Shown piece by piece: positions 17,461 through 26,039 of a DNA stretch of 29,490 nt; the stretch's first letter is position 1, and every line of letters starts with the position of its first letter. The notes under the pieces are model-generated. The model was not told where the DNA came from, did no database searches, and saw only the letters and a list, made by a program, of their open reading frames with translations. Location of the stretch: contig CAMPKC010000056.1 of NCBI GenBank assembly GCA_946887045.1, positions 1-29,490 on the forward strand. The letters run 5' to 3'. Source of the stretch: an uncultured Sphingobacteriaceae bacterium (GTDB taxonomy: Bacteria; Bacteroidota; Bacteroidia; Sphingobacteriales; Sphingobacteriaceae). The position numbers and the translations under genes are program-made.

Positions 17461-17515
17461 GGATGGTTCCAACTCTACTCCTGTAGGGCTCCGTAAGAAG
17501 CAAAACATATTGTAA
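17461..17515. repeat. Candidate short interspersed repeat (CCTGTAGGG/ACATAT type)
   Basis: The gap between the beta-helix and GH78 genes holds CTCCTGTAGGGCTCCGTAAG followed by CAAAACATATTG. Many Bacteroidota genomes carry intergenic repeats built from CCTACGGGA-like palindromes with ACATATnGGTAG tails, and this sequence resembles a worn member. Only one copy was seen in the window, so the assignment rests on memory of the family. Confidence 0.3.
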
Positions 17516-17531
17516 TTAAATGATTGATACA

Positions 17532-19409
17532 TTAGTTAATATTAAATGGATTTCTGGCCATTTTAAATTCATCAAAATCATTAATACCATTGTTATTCGA
17601 ATCCGTATCAAATTTATTTGCTATGCCGTCTTTATCCGCATCACCTTCGATTTCCAAAGCATCGGCAAGACCATCTTTGTCGCTGTCCCAGACTATCCAT
17701 CCCTTCTGAAAAGCATTATTTGAGAATTCAATCATTTTGGTATTTGTAAGTTGGATATATTTATCTATGCTTGGCTTTTTTACAGCATAACCGAACCTGT
17801 TTCCAACCATAGACACTCCATTTGAATTTGCTATTTTCAATGCAGGAACACCAACTGGGAGATTAAAGATGCAGCTTTTTATAATCAATTGAGGCGTTCC
17901 CAATTGATTATAATCTTTTGAAGGACAGTTAACCTGCATTCCAACATCGCTCAAATTTTGAAAAGTAACATTATCAAAAATAACACGCTGGGATGGGGGA
18001 CCTTCGATGCCACGAGTTGCCAGTGCCTGATCCAACCCTTTCCCGTTGTCTAAAATAGCACAGTTCCTTACCGTTGTTGGTTGATGTGTCAAAATAGCAC
18101 GTTGCAGCTGTGTCCCAAACTGGCAATTCCGAATAATGGCTTCATTTTCCGCTTGCAAATAAAGCCGAGTGCCTATCCTAAGATTCTCAACTTCTCTATC
18201 TAAAGTAACCCATCCACTTCGATGGTTTATATGCTCGAAATCTTTAATCACAGCTATAGCTAGCTGCTTATTTTCTTCGGCATCAAAAACCATTACCTTT
18301 TTTCCAATGCCAAGATTAGTATTATCATTAGTATCCATGTGGACAATTCTCATTTTACATTTAGAGGCAACTTCCTCAACTTTATCTCCCGATATTTTGA
18401 TATGGATAGCATCATCCAGTGTACCTTCAATGTAACAATCTTCAATCAGAGGTTGCCATTCGTTTCCTTTCAGGTGGATTCCATCACTACAGCTGGCCAA
18501 CACACGTCCCGGTCGCCGGGTGATTATCAAACCACGAATGACTAAATTTGAAGTACTTCTGGCATTTACCGTCATTTTGGGTGATGCATAGGAAATGATA
18601 TTTTCGACTGTAATTTTATCTGAATGATTGATTTGAATATTGGCATAATTCGCTACATAATGTTCCCCAAATTCGGAAGGCTTTAATGCTGAATTATAAA
18701 TGCCATCCATGTCTGGCGGCCACACTTTCATTACAAAATAATCACCAGCACTTGCCTTATCCTGACGGTGCATCCGGTAAGTCACAGCATATCTATGGTC
18801 CCCTAGATCTTTCACTCCTGATATCCGAGAATGCCCTTGATAAAACTTTAAGTTTTCGCCATTAATGGTTGTACAGTCTGAAACTCGGTTATCCGTATAA
18901 TAGCTATCGTCTCTGACAAAGGGTTGAGGATAACCATCATCAACCTGAAATTCAAGATATCCGTCTGAATTATTAATTTTGGTAATTCTGCCTTGAGTAT
19001 ATGGAAGGGGAGAATAATCTATTGTAAAATTTCGAAGGATAATATTTTTTGACCGATAGATTTCAAATGGTCTACGGCTGGGATCTACTAGTAATAAAGC
19101 ATTATTCCCATCAACAATTAAGTCACTGGCACGATCAAGAAACATACTACCTACAGGATGACTATTTTCCTTTCCCAAATAATAAGTTTTATTCTTTTCG
19201 AAGATAACTTTTGCTGGACGACGGAGGGTGGAAGCTCTTTCAAACAATTTTCTAAGGGCTGGCCCATCATCTGTTTTACCGTCGCCTACGACTCCAAAAT
19301 CCTGAACCTTAAGTATAAGGCTATCTTGTTTCTGAATTTCATTAGCTTGTGCTGTGGCTTTATTAGCTATAAAATGCAATACAAAGACACTTAAAAGAAT
19401 TTTGTTCAT
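17532..19409 (-). CDS. GH110-like right-handed beta-helix protein with Ca-binding tail (A)
   Basis: This is an exported protein of 625 aa with a signal peptide ending near residue 20 (KATAQ). It opens with VQDFGVVGDGKTDDGPALRK (35-54), the start typical of pectate-lyase-type beta-helices. The middle shows SDGIHLKGN, then GTLDDAIHI, acidic pairs placed like those of GH28 and GH110 enzymes. An inserted small barrel domain (GKKVMVFDAEENK to WVTLDREV) also matches GH110 architecture. GH110 enzymes are alpha-1,3-galactosidases, but the activity here is not proven. The last 50 residues (from about 575) are DSDKDGLADALE, DADKDGIANKFD and DSNNNGINDFDE, thrombospondin type 3-like calcium loops. It is a paralog of the beta-helix protein at 27496-29490 (shared YSPLPY-QG). 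It precedes the GH78 gene by about 120 bp. Confidence 0.75.
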   Translation of the reverse strand: MNKILLSVFVLHFIANKATAQANEIQKQDSLILKVQDFGVVGDGKTDDGPALRKLFERASTLRRPAKVIFEKNKTYYLGKENSHPVGSMFLDRASDLIVDGNNALLLVDPSRRPFEIYRSKNIILRNFTIDYSPLPYTQGRITKINNSDGYLEFQVDDGYPQPFVRDDSYYTDNRVSDCTTINGENLKFYQGHSRISGVKDLGDHRYAVTYRMHRQDKASAGDYFVMKVWPPDMDGIYNSALKPSEFGEHYVANYANIQINHSDKITVENIISYASPKMTVNARSTSNLVIRGLIITRRPGRVLASCSDGIHLKGNEWQPLIEDCYIEGTLDDAIHIKISGDKVEEVASKCKMRIVHMDTNDNTNLGIGKKVMVFDAEENKQLAIAVIKDFEHINHRSGWVTLDREVENLRIGTRLYLQAENEAIIRNCQFGTQLQRAILTHQPTTVRNCAILDNGKGLDQALATRGIEGPPSQRVIFDNVTFQNLSDVGMQVNCPSKDYNQLGTPQLIIKSCIFNLPVGVPALKIANSNGVSMVGNRFGYAVKKPSIDKYIQLTNTKMIEFSNNAFQKGWIVWDSDKDGLADALEIEGDADKDGIANKFDTDSNNNGINDFDEFKMARNPFNIN

Positions 19410-19490
19410 TTATCCAATTTTTATTTAAGCAAGACCATGTGTGGATGAAGAGTTTGATAAAGAAAAGTTTATACCCCAAAATTTAACCTG

Positions 19491-20978
19491 CTATTTTCCT
19501 TCTAATGCCCATTTTTTCATTATTCTAATATTTTCTTCTATTATGGGCACCTGATCCAACTCCTTCCCTCGTTTCATCTCATTAAGATATGCCTCCATGT
19601 TGCTATCATACATAGCTTCAGATTCTGGTGTATCACCTTTATCGCCAGTATCAACGATCCAATCCCGAAGTATTTTCTTCAGCTCATTTAACTTATTAAT
19701 ATATTTTCCATTGAAAGCAAGGTTAGTTAATTCAAAAGGATCTGTTGATAAATCATATAGTTCATCAACCGGGCGTATTTTAGAAGTAACAAGTTTTTGA
19801 GTCTTATTAAGCTTTCCTTCTCGATCCAGGTCCTTCAAGACTCTCATCCACGGCTTATGATCCTTATATGCATTGGGCTGCAAATAAGGGCGTTCGGCTA
19901 AATAATTTTTGATGTATTTAAAGTTACCTTTTCTTACACTGCGTATATGATCTACAGTTTCATCACAGCGATCGCGAGCACTAATAACAAAATCACGAGA
20001 TTTATACTCACTTCCTAATAATGAATTAGACTGCAGGTAACTTGGGATGCTAATCCCAGCTAATTGTAAAGAAGTAGCTGAGATATCTATATTACTAATT
20101 AAGTCATCAATTGATTTATTTTTAAACAGTTTGGGAGCCCAAACAATAAACGGAATTCTTGTTCCTTCATCATATAAAAACTGCTTTCCCCTTGCCTGAC
20201 TTACACCATGATCAGTTATAAAAAAAATAATTGTATTTTTTAATAAATCGTCCTTTTCAAGACGAGACAATATATTACCGACTTCGATATCCGTGTACTG
20301 AACGTCGTTCAGATAGTCAGCCCAATCCTGACGAAACGCGTTTACATCAGGATAATATGGTGGAACTGTCACCTCTTCCGGCTTTATTAGCAATGATTTG
20401 TCTAACCCTTTATTTACCTCATCTTGCCATTTTGGAACATTACGTAATTTACCTCCACGTAACTGTATTTGAGCGAAGAAAGGCTGGCGTTCTGCTCTGC
20501 CAGACCAATCCACACCGTTGTAAAGTTTTTTAGATTCATAATCAAAATTATAATCCTCCTTTCCAGCCTGTCCGATTCTTTCTGTTCCATTACAAGTGTA
20601 ATAACCTGCTTCTCGAAATATTTCTGGAATGGTTTTAATATTTTCTGGTAATTGAATTTTCAAGGTCCCTTTTGAGGAGCGGTGATTTTGTGCACCAATA
20701 GATGTTTGATACATTCCAGTAATTATTGCTGAACGACTAGCCGAACAAACTGGTCCACTTGTATAAGCATTGTTATAAACAATACCCTCCTGCGCCAAGC
20801 GGTCAACATTAGGCGTTTTTACACATTTATTTCCTTGATAGCCAAAATGAGAAGACATATCTTCTACAACTATCCAAAGAATGTTTGGCCGTAGTGATCT
20901 TTTTTCCTCAATTGAGAACCTAGTCTTACATGCTATAAAGACAAAAACAGTCAATGTTATTATTATCTTACATTTCAT
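19491..20978 (-). CDS. Formylglycine-dependent sulfatase, lipoprotein (S1 family)
   Basis: It is a predicted surface or periplasm-facing sulfate esterase. The ATG at 20978 is preferred because it opens a lipoprotein signal, MKCKIIITLTVFVFIAC, with lipid-bearing Cys17; the open frame reaches 21101 but the extra 41 residues look like read-through. From that start, CSASR lies at 78-82 with Cys78 as the formylglycine precursor. Glu39-Asp40 (VVEDMS) and Asp256-His257 (TDHG) supply metal ligands. The C-terminal part has DELYDLSTDPFELTNLAFNG. It is a paralog of the sulfatase at 10521-11960, with the same ITG loop, IQL-GGK and ARDR segments. The upstream gap is 52 bp if the frameshifted tail of the alpha/beta hydrolase is counted, which supports the chosen start. 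Confidence 0.9.
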   Translation of the reverse strand: MKCKIIITLTVFVFIACKTRFSIEEKRSLRPNILWIVVEDMSSHFGYQGNKCVKTPNVDRLAQEGIVYNNAYTSGPVCSASRSAIITGMYQTSIGAQNHRSSKGTLKIQLPENIKTIPEIFREAGYYTCNGTERIGQAGKEDYNFDYESKKLYNGVDWSGRAERQPFFAQIQLRGGKLRNVPKWQDEVNKGLDKSLLIKPEEVTVPPYYPDVNAFRQDWADYLNDVQYTDIEVGNILSRLEKDDLLKNTIIFFITDHGVSQARGKQFLYDEGTRIPFIVWAPKLFKNKSIDDLISNIDISATSLQLAGISIPSYLQSNSLLGSEYKSRDFVISARDRCDETVDHIRSVRKGNFKYIKNYLAERPYLQPNAYKDHKPWMRVLKDLDREGKLNKTQKLVTSKIRPVDELYDLSTDPFELTNLAFNGKYINKLNELKKILRDWIVDTGDKGDTPESEAMYDSNMEAYLNEMKRGKELDQVPIIEENIRIMKKWALEGK

Positions 20979-21152
20979 ATTATATGAGCTTTTAATTATA
21001 TGAGTAGTATGTGACGAAACATTGTTCCACTTACAGTTTATACTTTGTTGCCATACTTTTGTGTTTATTTTTAAGCCTTTGGGGCTTATCAATATATCCA
21101 TGTTCTGCTAAGAATTTATGCCAATAGTAATAGGTTAATATCATAGGCTCTG

Positions 21153-21977
21153 TCAATAAATCTTTGCCTTGATTAACATATGACCTTCGCCTCTAAAAAC
21201 ATAAAATTCACTATCACTTTTAGATTTTTTAACTGCTTTAGCAAACTTTAAAGCACTCTCCACAGAAATTAAAGTGTCTTTATCTCCTAACAGCATACAG
21301 GTAGGAGGCAGTTGATCATTCAAATTATGAATGGGAGAAAATTCCTGCCAGAAATCATTTACCCTGTCGTATCCATATCCACCGGGACCATTATCAATCA
21401 CAGGACAAGCCAATAATAAAAGCGTGGGCTTGCACGAAATGCTTAAATCATCATCTGGATCATTAAAAGGTTCTATTGTTGCGCAAGCTGCGGCGAGATG
21501 CCCTCCGGCTGAACTGCCTGCCAACGCTATACGGCTGGTATCAATATGGAATTTATCCGCATTTTTGCGTACCCAGCGTACTGCTGATTTGGTATCTTCC
21601 AGGCAAATGTTTGGTTTTTTACCCTTATCTTCATTGGATAAACGGTAATCTACGGTAAAAACGACACATCCAAGTTCTGATAAATACCTGCACCATTTCA
21701 TGGAACCTCTACTGGTTCCACCACTCCAGCCACCTCCATGGATGAATATCAGGCAAGGACGTTTAGTAGCCTTGGCGGGAGGGAAGAATCCATGTATTTT
21801 TAGTTCCTGACCATTTGATTCTTTGTAAACAAAAGATTGCTGTGGTCTTACTTCATTTTCAAATGATTTCAAAATTATTGTCTCAAAGCTTTTCAATTTT
21901 TCAGCTACGACGTTTTGCGATTGCAATGAGATCGAGCTTGCAAATAATAGATAAAGAATGATAAGTTTTGTTTTCAT
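21153..21977 (-). CDS. Alpha/beta hydrolase (esterase), C-terminus frameshifted
   Basis: This is a secreted esterase of the carboxylesterase/acetylhydrolase type, perhaps removing acyl groups from the glycan. The start at 21977 gives the signal peptide MKTKLIILYLLFASSISLQS; an open frame reaches 22010. Residues from that start: oxyanion motif HGGGW 80-84, nucleophile Ser156 in GSSAGG, Asp234 in GDKDTL and His266 in GEGH, a complete triad. Four residues after His266 the frame leaves the expected sequence and ends as KAKIY. In the neighbouring frame the next codons read NQGKDLLTEPMILTYYYWHK and FLAEHGYIDKP, down to a stop at 21031, a normal family C-terminus. One base is missing near 21174-21177. 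About 45 residues are thus lost or this is a sequencing error. Confidence 0.8.
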   Translation of the reverse strand: MKTKLIILYLLFASSISLQSQNVVAEKLKSFETIILKSFENEVRPQQSFVYKESNGQELKIHGFFPPAKATKRPCLIFIHGGGWSGGTSRGSMKWCRYLSELGCVVFTVDYRLSNEDKGKKPNICLEDTKSAVRWVRKNADKFHIDTSRIALAGSSAGGHLAAACATIEPFNDPDDDLSISCKPTLLLLACPVIDNGPGGYGYDRVNDFWQEFSPIHNLNDQLPPTCMLLGDKDTLISVESALKFAKAVKKSKSDSEFYVFRGEGHMLIKAKIY

Positions 21978-22049
21978 ATTCGATATTTTAATTATCCTGA
22001 AGAAATTCATGACTCATCACATCGTTTACTTAATTTGTGCAGCATTTCC

Positions 22050-22125
22050 TTATGTGATCTTTGCAGCAAGGTTATTTAACTCATCTGGATCGTTTTTTGA
22101 GGTCAAACAATTCCTCCTGCACAGA
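22050..22125 (-). pseudogene. C-terminal scrap of a sulfatase
   Basis: The minus strand encodes EELFDLK and, after one extra A in a run of six, NDPDELNNLAAKIT followed by a stop at 22050-22052. ELxDLxNDPxELNNLA is the near-terminal signature seen in both intact sulfatases of this window. Only about 25 codons remain. It lies between the alpha/beta hydrolase start and the leader scrap at 22135-22242. Confidence 0.6.
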
Positions 22126-22134
22126 GCAATTTTT

Positions 22135-22242
22135 TTATATCGAATGTATTTCCAATTGTCCTTTTGTACGACTTTTGCAAGGAACTACTGTTAATCCAAT
22201 GGCTCCTATAGCTGAACTACTTATAAATTTTCGTCTTTCTAT
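22135..22242 (-). pseudogene. Tat-type leader scrap without start codon
   Basis: Right after the DUF4832 gene the minus strand reads ERRKFISSSAIGAIGLTVVP, then CKSRTKGQLEIHSI and a stop at 22135-22137. Twin arginines followed by a hydrophobic core match a Tat signal and resemble the leader of the neighbouring DUF4832 protein (DRRKFIAHSFAGAAGLTF). The codon where ATG is expected is ATA. The mature protein is gone. With the sulfatase tail next to it, this may be one gene reduced to its two ends. Confidence 0.55.
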
Positions 22243-22256
22243 AAATACAACTTTGA

Positions 22257-23813
22257 TTATACTCTCATACCCCTGTCCAAAACTTCTATTTGTCCCATTT
22301 TATATCTTTTTTGACCATCGTTACCGTTGTAAGGAAGTTCAAAAACAGGTGTTCCATCTTCCTTCCCAACCGACACATAGACATCGTATTTACCTGATTT
22401 TGCAGCCCTGAAGAAGGTTTTTACAGGATCTTTAAAAGCAGCAGCAACAGTGAAGGTTGACATAATTTTTTCCGGAATTTCTTTTTGTGGCTCCCAGACT
22501 TGCAACGCCTTTACATTAAGTGTTTTATCCGCTAATACCGATATAATTCCACCTTTTTCATCTTTTAGGGTTATACAGGGATAACCGCCCTGATAGCAGG
22601 GGGCAACTCCCACATTCGCCCATGACTGCGTAATCTCAAATGGTTCTCCTACTGCAATTTTTTCAGGCCATTCTATGGATTTTAGGTTCAATCGGTACCC
22701 CAAACGTAAATTGATTTTATCGATCACTTCGCGGTTAGACTCCAGAAATTCTTTAGGCCACCAATGAATGGACATATAACTGGCATGGTACTCTTCTACC
22801 GATTTTATAAACAAATCATCTTTCCAGGTACCTTTCTTTAAGCCACTTCCGTAATGGTCTGTTTCAAGGATAACGGGGTAATCATGCCAGAATAGCTGAG
22901 CCATCTCATCGTGTCGCCAATGTATGGGATAAGCTCCCACCATAATACTATCATCCCTTATAGTGACACCTTTTGAGAAAGCATAATCTGTTATTGGAAA
23001 ACGATAACCAAGCTTATTGTATCCTGCATAATCATCACTGATACAGAGTTGTGTCTTTTTAAAATGTTTGCAATACAGATCTATATGCTGTCTTAGTACA
23101 GAGATATGATAATCAATTTTGGTACTGTTCACGGTATGCCCTTCTCCCCAGAGCCCAAAATGTCCAATGTCAATAAAGGATATATTTGAGTTGTCATCGT
23201 AACGAGTCGCCATCGCTTTGATAAAACTTTCTGCTTTTTCAAAAAAAATAGGATCATCATATACAGGCTCCCACAAACTCTCCTTGCTTTTCCATGTTTC
23301 TCCCCAGCAGTTCAGATTTCGACCTTTTCCCCATTCATATCCTTTAGCACCCGCTTTTGCAACCCATTCCGGAGTTGCCCAACGCATCATTGGCTCACTG
23401 GCAGTAATTCGAAGAGCAACTTTTTTCCCTTTGTCAATCCATCGCTGGGCGGGAGTATCCAGAATTTCCCATTGGAATTTTCCTTCCTCAGGTTCTATGA
23501 ATGACCACGGCAAACGGAGATAAACAGTGGATAAGCCCGGAAAATCATCCATAGTATCGGAAGGTTCTAATCTGTCACCATAGTATCTTATATTATTGTC
23601 GTAATAATGCAAAGTCCAGCCCATCGAAGGATTGATCAATGCTTTACCGTTATCCATTGGATTTAAAACATTACGATTACCGTCAAGTAACGCAATTCCA
23701 TTATTTCTTGGGTTGAAATGAATATTATTTGTGTCGGCTAGACTGATATTGGGAATGAATGTCAGTCCGGCAGCACCGGCAAAGGAATGAGCTATAAATT
23801 TTCGTCTGTCCAT
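22257..23813 (-). CDS. DUF4832-type putative glycoside hydrolase, Tat-exported
   Basis: The start at 23813 is chosen because it gives a Tat signal, MDRRKFIAHSFAGAAGLTF; the open frame extends to 23984 but that part overlaps another scrap. The 518-residue protein has a (beta/alpha)8-like body starting with NPSMGWTLHYYDN, followed by STVYLRLPWSFIEPEEGKFQ and LRITASEPM, typical of TIM-barrel hydrolases of the DUF4832 group. The strand SFIDIGHFGLWGEGH places a candidate acid at Glu224, and VILETDHYG a second at Glu317 (numbered from 23813). The C-terminal 120 residues look like a beta-sandwich (EPFEITQSWANVGVAPCYQG). No activity is established for this group as far as I know; a glycosidase role is inferred from fold and neighbours. 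It lies between two degraded loci. Confidence 0.75.
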   Translation of the reverse strand: MDRRKFIAHSFAGAAGLTFIPNISLADTNNIHFNPRNNGIALLDGNRNVLNPMDNGKALINPSMGWTLHYYDNNIRYYGDRLEPSDTMDDFPGLSTVYLRLPWSFIEPEEGKFQWEILDTPAQRWIDKGKKVALRITASEPMMRWATPEWVAKAGAKGYEWGKGRNLNCWGETWKSKESLWEPVYDDPIFFEKAESFIKAMATRYDDNSNISFIDIGHFGLWGEGHTVNSTKIDYHISVLRQHIDLYCKHFKKTQLCISDDYAGYNKLGYRFPITDYAFSKGVTIRDDSIMVGAYPIHWRHDEMAQLFWHDYPVILETDHYGSGLKKGTWKDDLFIKSVEEYHASYMSIHWWPKEFLESNREVIDKINLRLGYRLNLKSIEWPEKIAVGEPFEITQSWANVGVAPCYQGGYPCITLKDEKGGIISVLADKTLNVKALQVWEPQKEIPEKIMSTFTVAAAFKDPVKTFFRAAKSGKYDVYVSVGKEDGTPVFELPYNGNDGQKRYKMGQIEVLDRGMRV

Positions 23814-23883
23814 TTTCTCTGTTTCTATAACTAATTTGGCACTACTCCAATGACTTTTTCCTCCGATTTTATGATTTCCCCAT

Positions 23884-24060
23884 TTACTTTTCCGCATCCA
23901 CTTTAAATTTAAAGATATCTGCGCTTGTAGGTAACGGTACCGAAAATTCATATGGATAATCGGCATCCACCATGGTTCCAGCATCGGCCGAATCTTTCAA
24001 TGCCAAAGTTAAGCCTTCAGAGCTACTTCAAGAGGAGTACGAGATACTGAATTCTTCTTT
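23884..24060 (-). pseudogene. C-terminal scrap of an unidentified secreted protein
   Basis: The minus strand reads KEEFSISYSS, a stop, then SSEGLTLALKDSADAGTMVD, ADYPYEFSVPLPTSADIFKF and KVDAEK before a stop at 23884-23886. The alternation of hydrophobic and polar residues suggests a C-terminal beta-sandwich of a carbohydrate-active enzyme, but the family was not recognised. One internal stop lies at 24028-24030. It overlaps the upstream extension of the DUF4832 frame and argues against that longer start. Confidence 0.5.
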
Positions 24061-24096
24061 TCAGATTAGCTAAAATCTATGCGTAACTTTAGCAGC

Positions 24097-24240
24097 TTAA
24101 ATCTCAATGCCTAAGTCATCTGCATATATTACAACAATATTGGGCTTTTTTTGAGCTTGTACACTTAAGAAATTTATTAAAAAAAAAATAGAGCTAGTAG
24201 CACTTTTCTGGTAAAAAAAGCCGCATAATAAAATTTTATA
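24097..24240 (-). pseudogene. N-terminal scrap of a sulfatase
   Basis: The minus strand encodes a hydrophobic leader, FFLINFLSVQAQ, directly followed by KKPNIVVIYADDLGIEI and a stop at 24097-24099. KPNIVVIYADDLG is the classic first strand and metal-binding Asp-Asp of S1 sulfatases. No ATG precedes it in this frame; an ATG at 24226 is in another frame and separated by poly-T runs. Everything after the first 20 mature residues is lost. It is immediately downstream of the GH127-type gene. Confidence 0.7.
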
Positions 24241-24246
24241 TGACTA

Positions 24247-25995
24247 TTAGTTTTTTGGAAATATAACCTGCTTTTTATATTTACCTTTAATTACCTCACT
24301 ACTCATAAGATGGTATAAAGGAGTGTATTGATTGTTTAACTTTGAATCTGTAAACAGCATTGGCGAATTCTGTTTGATGTGCATAGTTTCTCCTATTTGT
24401 ATGTTTTTCTCTCCTGAATAACCCAGTAATAAAGGTCCACTAAAAACCTTAAGTTCGCCATTAGTATAATTGTATTTGTTAACTACTTTTTCTACCCGAA
24501 TTTTATTTGTAAAGAGAAACTTAATCTGATCATTCTCCTGCCAATTCCTGCTTAGCTCAATAAATCCATCTTTAACTTTAAAAGAGGTTTTCTTGCCATT
24601 AATGAGTACTTGTGAGTTATCGGCCCATGATGAAAGTGCATTGATAAATATTTTTACTCCATTTGCATTTTTCACCTTCGAAATTCTGAAATTAACCTCT
24701 CCATCAAAGGGATAATTGGTTTGTTGTTGTATCGTCAAATGACTTTTTTTTCCGAGGTTAAATATTGCTTTATTATCAGCTAAATGAACTGCGTAAATGG
24801 AGTTTCCTTTGGTGAAATAACTATATTCGGCTACTTTACTTAATCCCTCGCCGCCTCTCATGGTACAACACCAATGAGCTTCCTCAAGATGAACTATAAT
24901 TGAGTTTTTATCGCTAGGTAAGTATTTATCACAACCAAATCCACCGTTTTGGCGCTGCCCATGACTTAATGCATTGTAATAGATAAGATCCAAATAAGGA
25001 AGATATTCTGGATTTTGGGTTAACATCCATAATTGTGAAATTACCATATATGAGTCAACAATAGCACATGGCTCGGTAGCTGATTCATATCGGGTGAACC
25101 AATTATAATTTCCATAATTTTCAGTCATTCCGTATGTTTCATAAAGCTTCCACCTTTGGGATACCTCCTTTATGAGCGCCTTATTTCCTGTAATTTCGGC
25201 ATATCTTAATAGGCCACGCATTGCCGTTAATGTTGCATGTGTTTGAGCCTTTATTGAAATCAAATCTATTTCTAAAAATCTGGCCACCATTTCATCTATA
25301 ATCTGCTTCAAATTCTCACTAGGTACGTACTGGTAAGCCTGGATTGCACCATCCATGCCTATAAAGAGGCAACCTATATCTGTAGATAAATACCAATCAT
25401 TCATTTTCTTATCTATGTTCCCCATGGCCTCACCTACATTTTTAGTACGTGTTATAGGATCAATAGGATAAGTTTTGTATAAGCCTTTCCCTGGAATAAA
25501 TAAGTTTTCTACAATTGATCTTACAATATCTAATGCGGCTTTATCTTTTTTCCAAGCATAATACTCGCATAAACCACGCAACATCCATCCATTACCAGCA
25601 AATTGTTGCTCATCCATTACTCCTTTAGGATGTATTTTACCCATGTACCCTTTAGCATTTAACTTTTTCGGTATTAGGCGAATTATTTCATTCAAATATT
25701 TTGGTTCACGCTTAGTAGCTTGTGCATCCATCACTAAACCTAAAATTGTTCTACCTTCTGTATCTCCTGGCCAATTGCCCGACTGTTTATCTGTCAGAAA
25801 CAGATTTGCAGGTTGATATTTAGTTTCTTCTAAACGATCAAAATTCTTAACTATACGAGAGTACAATTCTCCTTTAACCTCAATTTGAGAAAGAGGAATT
25901 GGGTTGACATTTTTTAAGTTATGATATTTTTTTGAGCTGAATGCTACGAAAAAAACTAAACTTAATAAACCTAGTATGTAAATGATCTTCTTCAT
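24247..25995 (-). CDS. GH127/DUF1680-type protein, putative beta-L-arabinofuranosidase
   Basis: This is a predicted exported glycosidase of 582 aa with a hydrophobic N-terminal signal (MKKIIYILGLLSLVFFVAFS). The body is an (alpha/alpha)6 barrel with SGNWPGDTEGRTILGL at 72-87 and NDWYLSTDIGC near 199-209. The zinc and nucleophile residues described for GH127 are recognisable: Glu308 and Cys310 in ATEPCAIVDSY, and the Cys376-Cys377 pair in HWCCTMRGGEG. The usual CCPPN is here CCTMRGGEG, so it is a divergent member, and related families such as GH146 share the site. A C-terminal beta-sandwich follows from about 400. Beta-L-arabinofuranosidase is the family activity; the substrate here is unknown. 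The gene starts 44 bp after the scar of the broken GH78 copy and looks intact. Confidence 0.8.
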   Translation of the reverse strand: MKKIIYILGLLSLVFFVAFSSKKYHNLKNVNPIPLSQIEVKGELYSRIVKNFDRLEETKYQPANLFLTDKQSGNWPGDTEGRTILGLVMDAQATKREPKYLNEIIRLIPKKLNAKGYMGKIHPKGVMDEQQFAGNGWMLRGLCEYYAWKKDKAALDIVRSIVENLFIPGKGLYKTYPIDPITRTKNVGEAMGNIDKKMNDWYLSTDIGCLFIGMDGAIQAYQYVPSENLKQIIDEMVARFLEIDLISIKAQTHATLTAMRGLLRYAEITGNKALIKEVSQRWKLYETYGMTENYGNYNWFTRYESATEPCAIVDSYMVISQLWMLTQNPEYLPYLDLIYYNALSHGQRQNGGFGCDKYLPSDKNSIIVHLEEAHWCCTMRGGEGLSKVAEYSYFTKGNSIYAVHLADNKAIFNLGKKSHLTIQQQTNYPFDGEVNFRISKVKNANGVKIFINALSSWADNSQVLINGKKTSFKVKDGFIELSRNWQENDQIKFLFTNKIRVEKVVNKYNYTNGELKVFSGPLLLGYSGEKNIQIGETMHIKQNSPMLFTDSKLNNQYTPLYHLMSSEVIKGKYKKQVIFPKN

Positions 25996-26039
25996 CTTTA
26001 TTTGCTTTATTTTTTAATTTATTTACTTGCTTTAAACTT

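Noticed and set aside
20979..21101. 41-residue N-terminal extension of the second sulfatase
   Set aside because: The lipoprotein signal starts at 20978, and the extension overlaps the restored tail of the esterase.
23814..23984. 57-residue N-terminal extension of the DUF4832 protein
   Set aside because: The Tat signal begins at 23813, and the extension overlaps a coding scrap in another frame (ending KFKVDAEK).
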